From Gammaproteobacteria bacterium (GTDB lineage: Bacteria > Pseudomonadota > Gammaproteobacteria > Tenderiales > Tenderiaceae): a stretch of 64,000 nt of DNA. Shown here piece by piece: positions 46,750 through 54,967 of this stretch; position 1 is the first letter of the stretch; every line of letters begins with the position of its first letter. The stretch lies in the NCBI GenBank assembly GCA_021731365.1, contig JAKFXL010000016.1, positions 124,001 through 188,000 of the forward strand. Direction: 5' to 3'. The notes under the pieces were generated by a model. It saw nothing but the letters and a program-made list of their open reading frames with translations, was not told the DNA's origin and did not search any database. A program made the translations under genes and the position numbers.

Positions 46750-49023
46750 TCAGGTGGTTTTGTTGTCGTTTTGACTTTCCGGTGTGCCGTAATAGCTGTT
46801 CGCATAGTAATAGTGGCTGCCATAGGCCTCCATACGTTTGGTGTCCACCTGGGTTAAAACAGTGCCTGTTACCTGTACGTTGCCTTTATGCAGCCGGTTA
46901 AGTGTCTCTTGTGTCATTTGGATTTTTGTTGATTCGGCTTTTACTGCAACAATAACGCTGTCTACCAATTGGCCTACAACGATGGCGTCACTGACGGCGA
47001 GTACAGGAGGGCCATCAAGAACGATGTAGGCGTAGACGGTTTTTAATTTTTCCAGTAGCTGTTTAAAGGCGTCTGATGATAGAAATTCAATAGGATTATG
47101 GACAAAACTCCCTGCGGGCATGACGTAGAGTTTGCTCCCTTCGTCACCAATCTGGGTAACGGCATTTTCTAATAGGGTATCGTTATTGATTGCCTGATCG
47201 GATACACCGGGGAAGGATGCGATTCCCATGTATTTTGCGATGGAGGGTTTACGCAGGTCTATTTCCAGCAACAGGGTACGATCCAGATGGCTTAGTGATG
47301 CAGCCAGATTGGTGGCAAGTGTTGATTTTCCTTCCATTGCGGTGGCAGAGGTGACCAGGATTGTTCTTGGTGGGTTGTTGATGTTGGAGAACAGTAGTCC
47401 GGTACGGATGTTATTAACACTTTCAGAGAAGGGTGAGCGGTTGTCTGAAAGTACTTGTAGTTCCGGGGTGACCGTTTTTTTGTTTTTTTCTACCAGCGGG
47501 ATGATACCCAGTGATGGGAGTTGCAGTTTATCTTCAAGGTCTTCCACCGTTTTGAAGGTGTTGTTGAGGTGCTCACGCAGGAAGGCAAAGAGGATTCCTA
47601 TAAATAGCCCCAGTACTACGGCAATGACAATGAAGCGTGGTTTATTGGGTTTGAATGGGATTGTGGGTACCAGGGCAACGTCAATGATCTGTACGTTTGA
47701 GGCGCTATATTTTTCGCTGATGTTGGCTTCCTGATAGCGAATTAAAAACGATTCATATGATTTTTGGTTGTTGAGAACTTCACGCTCCAGGCTGGCGAGT
47801 TCAAAGCCGCTGCCTCTGATACCACCGAGGTCATTTTTCTCTTTGTTGATGAGGGCGATGATCTCGTTTTCCTGAGTGAGTGCGGCTTGATACTCTTTGC
47901 GTATGCTGTCGACAACCTTATCAACCTCAGACTCAAAGTTCTGTTTGGCCTGGTTGAGATCAGCCCGGGCGGCAATCATTTTTGGGTGAAGGTCACCATA
48001 ACGCTCTGAAAGATCTTTTACGCTGCGTGAGAGTTTGGTCATCTCCTGTTCGAGTGTTTGAACAGAAGGTTTGTTAAGCATGGGGCTAAGGGTGGTGTAG
48101 TCACCATTTTCATATTTGATCTTGATCTGGTTATAACGGATCTCTGCTTCGCTACGTTTGGTTTGTGCGCGAATCAGCTCGGCGGAGAGGGTGTTGAGAC
48201 GGGTGCCCGCCAGTTGCTGTTGTTGTGTGGTGTCGATCATTGAATGGCTTTTCTGGAATGCCTGCAGTGCAGCTTCGGAGTCTTTGAGTTTTGTCCGAAG
48301 ATCAGCAAGTTGATCATTGAGCCATGTGGAAGTCTCTTTGGCACCACTGCTACGTGATTCAAGGCCGTACTCTACGTAAGATTCGGCAATGGCATTGGTT
48401 ATTTCGGCGGCCAGCTTTGGGTTTGAGTCTTCATAGCTGATGTTGATTATTTCGCTCTGTTTGCCACCTTCAACGGTGAGTCCTGCCTGAATCTTGCCCG
48501 CCAGTTTTATACGTAGTGTGTGGTCGCTTGTATCGGGTGCAGACTCCTCTTGTTTATCAAGGGGCAGCCACTCTTTAACCTGTTTTGCCAGATCAAACTC
48601 TTTAAGTGTCTGGATAAAGGCAAGGGAGTGCTCACTATCAGGTTTGCCCAGCTCACCGGCCCTGTGGCGTTCGACTAGATTTAATTTGTCGACCGCTTTT
48701 TGGGCGATTCGTTGTGAACGGATGATTTCGTACTGTGTTTCATAAAAGAGGAATACCAATGCGGTGTTAACATATTGATCGCGGGTATCAAGATTGGGTT
48801 GCATCGGGTCTGCAACCAGTTTGGTTTCTGCTTTGTAGATGGGAGTACTGCTTAATGCGACCAGTACGCCAATAATCAGGCAGACCACAGTGATGTTGAT
48901 GATGCCCAATTTGTGCCGTTTGATAACGTGCCAATACTGGGCAAGATCAATGCTCTCCTCTTCAGCGGAGGGGATGTAATTAAGCATGGGTGTAGAGTCG
49001 GGTGTGTTGGCTCTGTTTTTCAT
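46750..49023 (-). CDS. Wzc-like polysaccharide copolymerase and tyrosine kinase
   Basis: This 757-residue inner-membrane protein has an N-terminal Wzz domain (SIDLAQYWHVIKRHKLGII), a long periplasmic coiled coil, a second membrane helix (FIVIAVVLGLFIGILFAFL) and a cytosolic BY-kinase domain with Walker A TSATAMEGKSTLATNL (about residues 557-572), LLEIDLRKPS and YIVLDGPPVLAVSD. It ends in a Tyr cluster (AYGSHYYYANSYYG) for autophosphorylation. It controls chain length and export with the Wza-like protein encoded 2 bases upstream. Confidence 0.93.
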   Translation of the reverse strand: MKNRANTPDSTPMLNYIPSAEEESIDLAQYWHVIKRHKLGIINITVVCLIIGVLVALSSTPIYKAETKLVADPMQPNLDTRDQYVNTALVFLFYETQYEIIRSQRIAQKAVDKLNLVERHRAGELGKPDSEHSLAFIQTLKEFDLAKQVKEWLPLDKQEESAPDTSDHTLRIKLAGKIQAGLTVEGGKQSEIINISYEDSNPKLAAEITNAIAESYVEYGLESRSSGAKETSTWLNDQLADLRTKLKDSEAALQAFQKSHSMIDTTQQQQLAGTRLNTLSAELIRAQTKRSEAEIRYNQIKIKYENGDYTTLSPMLNKPSVQTLEQEMTKLSRSVKDLSERYGDLHPKMIAARADLNQAKQNFESEVDKVVDSIRKEYQAALTQENEIIALINKEKNDLGGIRGSGFELASLEREVLNNQKSYESFLIRYQEANISEKYSASNVQIIDVALVPTIPFKPNKPRFIVIAVVLGLFIGILFAFLREHLNNTFKTVEDLEDKLQLPSLGIIPLVEKNKKTVTPELQVLSDNRSPFSESVNNIRTGLLFSNINNPPRTILVTSATAMEGKSTLATNLAASLSHLDRTLLLEIDLRKPSIAKYMGIASFPGVSDQAINNDTLLENAVTQIGDEGSKLYVMPAGSFVHNPIEFLSSDAFKQLLEKLKTVYAYIVLDGPPVLAVSDAIVVGQLVDSVIVAVKAESTKIQMTQETLNRLHKGNVQVTGTVLTQVDTKRMEAYGSHYYYANSYYGTPESQNDNKTT

Positions 49024-49025
49024 TG

Positions 49026-49631
49026 TTAGAAAAAGCTCTCTTCTACCGTGATGATATCACCGGGCCGAATGGGTGTGGCAAGTTCAACACGTTTGGCATT
49101 GCCTTTGTCTTCTTCATGGGCGAGGGTGATTTTGTTTTTTGATGCACGTTCAGAAAATCCGCCGGCCAGAGTGATAGCGATTTCCACGGTTAACCCCTCA
49201 CGGTAGTTATAACCACCGGGTTTCTTGACCTCACCGTTTACATAAAACTGCCGGTATTCGGTGATGGAGACGGTGACGGCTGGTTTTATCAGATAACCGT
49301 CAGCAAGTAACCGGGCTATTTTTTCTTCGGTTTGTGCGGTTGTTAGACCTTGTATCTGCACTTGACCAAGCAGTGGAACGGAGATGGTACCGTTAGTTGC
49401 GATGCGTGTTTTTACCAGGCTTAGGTCAGGCTCTCCAAAGACGGTGACGGAGATCTCATCATCTGCTGAGAGAGTATAGCCGTTTTTGCTATCGGCGCTG
49501 GCACTGTTGATAAAGAGGATCATGAGGATGATAGCAAACAGCATGTGTATCATGCCGAAATGTGCAGGTTGGTGCGGTTCTGCCAATGGCGGTTTAAGAG
49601 GAGCCTGAAAACAATGCAAGGTATTTTTCAT
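49026..49631 (-). CDS. Polysaccharide export protein (Wza/EpsE-like)
   Basis: This 201-residue protein has a Poly_export domain (YTLSADDEISVTVFGEPDLS, GTISVPLLGQVQIQGLTTAQ) and a SLBB domain (FYVNGEVKKPGGYNYREGLT). The hydrophobic segment MLFAIILMILFINSASA is a signal peptide without a lipobox Cys, so unlike E. coli Wza it is not an evident lipoprotein. It is also much shorter than Wza and lacks the C-terminal amphipathic helix; the separate barrel protein upstream may supply the outer-membrane pore. Confidence 0.9.
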   Translation of the reverse strand: MKNTLHCFQAPLKPPLAEPHQPAHFGMIHMLFAIILMILFINSASADSKNGYTLSADDEISVTVFGEPDLSLVKTRIATNGTISVPLLGQVQIQGLTTAQTEEKIARLLADGYLIKPAVTVSITEYRQFYVNGEVKKPGGYNYREGLTVEIAITLAGGFSERASKNKITLAHEEDKGNAKRVELATPIRPGDIITVEESFF

Positions 49632-49976
49632 CTCTGGTTAATCCGCGTTCTAATAAAAAGCTATTTCAATAGTAGTGGAGCCTTTGGTTAGATCAGATCC
49701 GTCCATCTGTCAAAGGGGTGAAGAGTAGCCAGCTGTTGTGTCAAATAATTTTTGATGCCAATGAACGGAGCAGGGCCACACGTATCAGCTCTTGCTATTT
49801 ATAAACACGTTATTGTCAGGTGACTGTCGCCTTATAGCAACAAAAAGCCGCAAAATCAGACGAGTTTTCTCTGTTGGCGATTCTACTATATAAATGGTTA
49901 AAGATAAATAGATAGGCTGGCTTTTGATGACAGGTCATATTATTTTCTGGTCGATGCCGGTGAGGTTGGTTTTTGT
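49632..49976 (-). other. Leader region between epsL-like gene and export gene
   Basis: These 345 bases hold no gene. On the minus strand two TTGACA boxes occur (complement of 49739-49744 and 49709-49714); the second is followed 17 bases later by the weak -10 TAACCA. A separate promoter for the export-kinase genes is plausible. I searched by eye for a c-di-GMP riboswitch, JUMPstart or ops element and saw none. Confidence 0.5.
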
Positions 49977-51182
49977 TTAATTGCCAAATTGTGCTTGTGC
50001 CCCAAACATGATTGCGTTTGAGGTGAAGTCAAAGCTGTTGAGGTCGGAATCCCTGGCGGTATGATTATAGGTGGCGCTGAGCCGTAGCCAGGGGAGCAGG
50101 CTGTATTGGGTCTGAAGCCTTAAGTTTAGGCGGTTCTCACTGATTGAGTTGAGGTCATCGGTTTTTGCGCTGGTGTAAAGTGCGCCGACAATAAATGCCA
50201 TGCGTGGTGTTGCCATGTGTGTTATTTCGGTGTGGATGTGGTTTTGGATGTAGGCTCTGGAATTGACTTGTAGTGACTCCTGGGTGTCACGAATAGCGCC
50301 AATGGTGATGTTTGTATAACTGTTTGGCTTCCAGGTACCATCCAGCCGCAACATGAGGATGGAGGTGTCTTTGTATAGGTTGTTGTCATAGTTCCTGTTG
50401 AGCGCACCAATCTGGAACAGGGCCGTGCTGATGGTGCTGATGTCCCAGGTGATGCCGGTGAGGAACCTCTGCTCATTACTGCTTGGATCGACGGTGGGAT
50501 TGGCATTTTGATAGTCGATGTTTGTGGTGCTGAGCTCAAAAGGTATACGGGTTTTAGGGGCCACACGGTAGTAAAACATGCCGGTGATGGTTGTGGAGTC
50601 CAGATCAAGAAACTGCTGGTTGTTATTGGTGTAGCGGCGCTGTTTATGGTTGAGTTTGGTAATGAGCTGACCCCGGTTTGAGGGGTTACCATAGGAGAGT
50701 GTGATTTTTGCGTAGTTTTCCCGCCAGCGGTTGGTGGTAGTGGTGAGATTGGCGGCGACGTTGTTGTCGTCCGGGGTGTAGTGGTCGCGAATCTGGCCCA
50801 TCTCATATTCACTGTTCAGGCGAATGCTGTGGTCAAGCAGCAGTTTGGTCGTCAGGCGGTGGTCGTTGTAGTTGAGTATATTTTGATCCTGATACTGCCC
50901 GTAGGCACCTTTGTAGGTCAGGTCAAGTGAGTGTTTACCAAAGCCCCATAATAAGGGGAGCGTGGGTTTTATGAGTAGCAGCAGGTCGCTCTGTTCGTTC
51001 TGTGCTGGGGCACGTCTGACATTATCTTCATATTGGAGTTGTGTGGCGAGCTGTGGCTGAAAACCGGTACTGCCGGTGATTGCCAGTACGGGGTGCATAA
51101 CAAACAAGGGTAGCAGGCCGATGAGTTTGATGAGGTGGCCGTTTGTCTGTCTGTGTATCATGCTTGCTGTCCTGAGCCGCAT
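49977..51182 (-). CDS. Outer-membrane beta-barrel EPS protein (EpsL-like)
   Basis: This 401-residue exported protein has a signal peptide (LIKLIGLLPLFVMHPVLA) and then many amphipathic strands: PQLATQLQYEDNVRRAP, LDLTYKGAYGQYQDQN, FYYRVAPKTRIPFELSTT, ending in a terminal Phe-like strand SNAIMFGAQAQFGN. This is the layout of the EpsL barrel proteins of exosortase-associated EPS loci, thought to serve in secretion across the outer membrane. It is the first gene of the minus-strand EPS operon. Confidence 0.8.
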   Translation of the reverse strand: MRLRTASMIHRQTNGHLIKLIGLLPLFVMHPVLAITGSTGFQPQLATQLQYEDNVRRAPAQNEQSDLLLLIKPTLPLLWGFGKHSLDLTYKGAYGQYQDQNILNYNDHRLTTKLLLDHSIRLNSEYEMGQIRDHYTPDDNNVAANLTTTTNRWRENYAKITLSYGNPSNRGQLITKLNHKQRRYTNNNQQFLDLDSTTITGMFYYRVAPKTRIPFELSTTNIDYQNANPTVDPSSNEQRFLTGITWDISTISTALFQIGALNRNYDNNLYKDTSILMLRLDGTWKPNSYTNITIGAIRDTQESLQVNSRAYIQNHIHTEITHMATPRMAFIVGALYTSAKTDDLNSISENRLNLRLQTQYSLLPWLRLSATYNHTARDSDLNSFDFTSNAIMFGAQAQFGN

Positions 51183-51314
51183 ACAACCTGCTGGTAACGA
51201 TGGCGTGGTTGCTGTTTAGCGGGTGTTGAAAGTGATTAGGGCGTCATTTTAGCATGCAAGTTTTAGCATGGAGCGCTGTTTTTATGGGTTATTTTTTCTC
51301 ACAAGATGTCATGA

Positions 51315-53000
51315 ATGAAGTTTAAATATTTCTTAACCTATCTTACCCCTCATCGATCGGTCCTGTTATTGGCGGCGCTGTTTATGCTGGGCGAGAGTGC
51401 GGTGGCACTGTTGATCCCGTGGATTGCGGGCCAGTTTGCCATGGGCGTTGTGGGTGATAGCAGTGCATGGGGGCTGGAGAGTGGCCAGATTCTATTGCTG
51501 CTGTTGCTGGTATTTTTGTGTCAGGCGCTGTTCCGATTTTTGAATAGCTATTTGATCACCCGGAGTGGCGCGGAGATCCTGGCGCAGCTGAGTTTGCGTC
51601 TATACGAACATCTGCAGTCGTTACCCATGGGCTACTTTCATGCAACCAAGCGTGGCCAGGTGTTGGCGCTGTTGAGTAATGATGTGGCGATGTTGAGCCA
51701 CTTTGTGACAGGCACCTTGATTGGTCTTGTGCCCATGGTGATGACGCTGGTGGGGGCGATTGTCTTGATTGCACTGATTGATTGGCAGATTGCGTTGCTG
51801 ATCCTGCTGCTGACCCCGCTCTTTTATATCACCCTGAAGTTGATGAGCAGAAAGATTCGTCCGGTCTCGTCGGCCTTGATGCAGCGGCAGGCGGACCATC
51901 TGTCCGTATTTGAGCAGAGTCTGAGCCTGTTATCGCTGATCAAGGCGTTTGTGCGCGAGCCACTGGAGCGGCAGCGGTTTGCATCATCCACCCAGGCGGT
52001 GCTGAAACTGCGATTGCAGCAGCTGCAAATGCAGTCGGTTCTGGCCCCGGTTGTGCAGCTGTTGGCGTCACTGGGGATTTTGGCGGTGCTCTGGCTGAGC
52101 AGTCAGCATCTCACATCAGGCACACTCACCGCCGCTGAGCTGGTGGCCATTCTATTATATGGACTACTGTTTGCCCGGCCGATGAGTGGTTTGGCAAATC
52201 TGTACGGTGATATCCAGCAGGCCAGGGGTGGTGCGGAGCGGCTGCTGGATATCTTTTCCGTTGCCCCGGAACCGATGCAGAGTGGAGCGCTTGAATTTGG
52301 GCTTGGGCTTGGGATCGGCCCCGTCCGTGGTGAGATCGAGTTTCACGACATCCATTTCCACTATCCCGGTGCTGAGCCACTCTTTAGCGGGCTCAATTTT
52401 CAGATTCGCGCCGGTGAAACCGTGGCGCTGACCGGCGTGAACGGTGCCGGAAAGAGCACTTTGATACAGATGTTAATGCGCTTTTTTGATCCACAGAGCG
52501 GGGTGATCCGGCTCGACGGCACCGACATCCGTACCGTGACGCTGGCAAGTTTGCGGCGACAGTTTGGTCTGGTGGCCCAGCATGTGCTGCTATCGGATGT
52601 GAGCATTGCGGACAATATCGCCTACGGCAAACCGGGTGCCAGCCAGGCAGAGATTGAGGCGGCGGCCCGCACCGCTAATGCCCACGGTTTTATTGCCGCG
52701 CTGCCGTTGGGGTACCAGACGATGGTGGGGGAGCAGGGCGTGCGGCTATCGGGCGGGCAGCGGCAGCGGCTGGCATTGGCCCGGGCACTGCTGATCCAAC
52801 CGGCTATTTTAATCTTTGATGAGGCAACCTCGATGTTCGATCCGGAGGGTGAGGCGCTGTTTCTGCAAGAGTGCCACGAGCAGTTGCGGAGCCGTACCGT
52901 TATAATCATCACCCATCGTCCCGCCACCCTGGCGCTGGCAGATCGGGTGATGCAGCTTAAAGATGGGCAGTTAATAGAGGTGAAAAATGACAAATTATAA
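51315..53000 (+). CDS. ABC exporter (permease-ATPase), probable lasso peptide exporter
   Basis: This 561-residue half-transporter has six membrane helices in residues 1-310 and an ATPase domain with GVNGAGKSTL (about 374-383), LSGGQRQRLALARAL (about 478), ILIFDEATSMFD and the His-switch ITHRP. There is no peptidase C39 domain, which fits a lasso exporter (McjD role) because the leader is removed by the B2 protein. The gene overlaps the PqqD-like gene by 14 bases. The match to type is strong; the cargo is inferred from the adjacent B1 and B2 genes. Confidence 0.82.
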   Translation: MKFKYFLTYLTPHRSVLLLAALFMLGESAVALLIPWIAGQFAMGVVGDSSAWGLESGQILLLLLLVFLCQALFRFLNSYLITRSGAEILAQLSLRLYEHLQSLPMGYFHATKRGQVLALLSNDVAMLSHFVTGTLIGLVPMVMTLVGAIVLIALIDWQIALLILLLTPLFYITLKLMSRKIRPVSSALMQRQADHLSVFEQSLSLLSLIKAFVREPLERQRFASSTQAVLKLRLQQLQMQSVLAPVVQLLASLGILAVLWLSSQHLTSGTLTAAELVAILLYGLLFARPMSGLANLYGDIQQARGGAERLLDIFSVAPEPMQSGALEFGLGLGIGPVRGEIEFHDIHFHYPGAEPLFSGLNFQIRAGETVALTGVNGAGKSTLIQMLMRFFDPQSGVIRLDGTDIRTVTLASLRRQFGLVAQHVLLSDVSIADNIAYGKPGASQAEIEAAARTANAHGFIAALPLGYQTMVGEQGVRLSGGQRQRLALARALLIQPAILIFDEATSMFDPEGEALFLQECHEQLRSRTVIIITHRPATLALADRVMQLKDGQLIEVKNDKL

Positions 53001-53256
53001 GATTCAGGACGATGTCTTCCTGCAAAAAGTGGTGAATGAGACGGTGATTCTGGCCCCGGAAACCGGCAACTACTTCTCCCTTGATGAGGTGGGTAGCCGC
53101 ATGATTGAGCTGTTCAGGCAGACCGGTTCGGTAGAACAGACCGTTGCCGCCCTGGTGCAGGAGTACGATGCGCCGCAGGTGGATATCGAACGTGACCTGC
53201 TGGCGCTGCTGGAGGATATGGCCCAACAGGGTGTTGTTGAGAAAATTGAATCTTAA
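52987..53256 (+). CDS. PqqD-like RiPP recognition protein (lasso B1)
   Basis: This 89-residue winged-helix RRE protein contains VFLQKVVNETVILAPETG, YFSLDEVGSRMIELFRQTGS and QVDIERDLLALLEDMAQQGV. Stand-alone PqqD-like proteins bind the leader peptide (Tyr and Pro of the YxxP motif) and deliver it to the B2 protease and the cyclase. It overlaps the exporter gene by 14 bases and the protease gene by about 26. Confidence 0.88.
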   Translation: MTNYKIQDDVFLQKVVNETVILAPETGNYFSLDEVGSRMIELFRQTGSVEQTVAALVQEYDAPQVDIERDLLALLEDMAQQGVVEKIES

Positions 53257-53701
53257 ACTTGGCCGCCTGTTTAGCCTGCCGGCCAAAAGCTACCCACTGC
53301 TGCTAGAGGCGTGGCTGACCCTGGCCTGGGTCGATCTGGCTATCCGTTTTCTTCCCTATGCCCGCTGGCGTCACTGGCTGGAGGGCAGCGCGTCGATCCA
53401 GAGCGCTGATCAGCCAACAGCGGATATTGATGGATTAATCCACACCTCAGAACAGGTTGCCAGACACCACTACGCCGCCATGAACTGTCTGCGGCGCACC
53501 GTGGCACAGAAGATGATGCTGGCGCGGCGCGGCATATCAGGCCAAGTCCACATCGGGGTGAAAAAAGAGCAGGCCGGTTTTGCCGCCCACGCCTGGTTGA
53601 GCTATCAGGGAGAGGTATTAAACGATTCGGCAGATGTAACTGAGCGCTACGTGGAGCTGGAGCGGGCGCTCTGGCGTAGCGTGAAGTTTTTTACGGATTA
53701 G
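53231..53701 (+). CDS. Lasso peptide leader protease (B2, transglutaminase-like)
   Basis: This protein of about 156 residues has the lasso B2 pattern: YPLLLEAWLTLAWVDLAIRF, then the transglutaminase-like catalytic part with Cys in YAAMNCLRRTVAQKMMLARR, His in GFAAHAWLSYQGEVLND and a following acidic residue as the third member. It cuts the leader after the Thr-x pair. The frame is open upstream to 53144, but GTG 53231 (or nearby TTGs) gives the right size. Precursor and cyclase genes are not adjacent but lie at 26.4 kb and 61.2 kb. Confidence 0.85.
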   Translation: MLLRKLNLKLGRLFSLPAKSYPLLLEAWLTLAWVDLAIRFLPYARWRHWLEGSASIQSADQPTADIDGLIHTSEQVARHHYAAMNCLRRTVAQKMMLARRGISGQVHIGVKKEQAGFAAHAWLSYQGEVLNDSADVTERYVELERALWRSVKFFTD

Positions 53702-53770
53702 GTTTTTTTAAAGAGCAGCATCAGACACTTATACTTCAGTGCTGGATTGCCTTCATTGATTTTTATGGGA

Positions 53771-54967
53771 TCAATCCTCCTGAGGGTGGGCTATTAACTG
53801 AGCCGTCTCAGGGTTATAGAACACCTCGGTAATCGACCCATCCCGAATGCGCCGAACGGCTTCGTCAATCACCTGGAGCGGCACCAGGAACCACTCTCTC
53901 GGCTTCACCGGATGTCCGAAGCGATCCTCAATGGTCAGGTCGAGCTGTGCTGCACCGAACAGACGATGGAAGATGTTCTCCAGCCTAATGCGGTTCAGAT
54001 TGTGGAGTGTGTAGGTGGCGACCACCTCCACATCGGCCAACAGGTAGGTGGCATCCTTTTCCGCATTTGCGATGCGGGTCTCCACCCTGCCTCCGGTCAC
54101 GCCGATCTTGTGGATCAGTTCACGATGCTCGGAGACGAATGGATGGCTGGAGAGGCTGCGCAACACATAGATGGTTCCGGATCCAATATCGTCAGGCTCA
54201 GGCGCATCACCAAACAGCGGCCCCATGTCCGGATCGGTCAAGCGGCGGCCGGTCTCGTCCTTGTAGAGCGCCCGTTGTAGCGAGCGGCGCAGCAAGTTGC
54301 TTTCCGTGCCGTTTGCGTAGATGACGCGCAGACGTGCATCTCTTTCACCATTCGGTGCCTTGATGGTTTCACCCACTTCGGCAACATAGGCAAGTTGCCC
54401 GCCGACGATAAAGAAATTTCCGACCTCGATGCTGGCATCACGACCGAAGCGCCGCGTTATGCGCACACCAGCCTTTAGCTCCCGTTCCACCTGTCCAAAC
54501 AGCGGTTGGAACTTGTCAAAATCCGCACACGGCGTGCGGTCGGCGATCTCCTCTGCTGCACGCTTTTCAACGCTGGAGCGCACGTGGCGCAGCACGGTGA
54601 TGTCATTCTGGTCCGCAGGTTCATCTCCTATGCCCAACTCGGCCAGCAAAGCATCTTCGTCCAGGTCATCCACATTTGCCGGGGCCGCTGCGCTACCCGC
54701 CAACAGGCCAGGGCCATCCAGTTCAGCCAGCAGGCTTTGCGCTTCTGGCAACTTGCGTAGCTGGTCCAGTCGCACCGCGTACAGGCGCTCAAAGATGTCA
54801 TGGCCTTCGCCATGCAGTGGGGCGCGGCCATGGGTCTGATGGAAGCGCAGGATATCCTCGAAGCCCGCGATGATGCGTTCCTCGCGCGGTGTCCGGCTAG
54901 TGACCTTGAGTGGGGCGACTTCTACCCCCAGAGCATCTAGCAGTTCGTCATCGTCCATATCAGCCAT
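53771..54967 (-). CDS. GIY-YIG nuclease family protein (T5orf172-like)
   Basis: This 398-residue protein has an acidic, helical N-terminal half (DLDEDALLAELGIGDEP) and a C-terminal GIY-YIG domain from about residue 263: GTIYVLRS, HKIGVTGGRVETRIANAEKD, the metal-binding Glu in LNRIRLENIFHRLFG and KPREWFLVP. This fits the T5orf172/MUG113 subfamily. It is the last gene of a four-gene operon with helicase, RhuM and methyltransferase and would be the DNA-cutting subunit. It overlaps the helicase gene by 8 bases. Confidence 0.82.
   Translation of the reverse strand: MADMDDDELLDALGVEVAPLKVTSRTPREERIIAGFEDILRFHQTHGRAPLHGEGHDIFERLYAVRLDQLRKLPEAQSLLAELDGPGLLAGSAAAPANVDDLDEDALLAELGIGDEPADQNDITVLRHVRSSVEKRAAEEIADRTPCADFDKFQPLFGQVERELKAGVRITRRFGRDASIEVGNFFIVGGQLAYVAEVGETIKAPNGERDARLRVIYANGTESNLLRRSLQRALYKDETGRRLTDPDMGPLFGDAPEPDDIGSGTIYVLRSLSSHPFVSEHRELIHKIGVTGGRVETRIANAEKDATYLLADVEVVATYTLHNLNRIRLENIFHRLFGAAQLDLTIEDRFGHPVKPREWFLVPLQVIDEAVRRIRDGSITEVFYNPETAQLIAHPQED

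Noticed and set aside
51271-51325. Short frame before the ABC exporter (MERCFYG...) as a local lasso precursor
   Set aside because: It has no YxxP...G...T leader, no core starting with Gly and no ring Asp/Glu; it is not a precursor.
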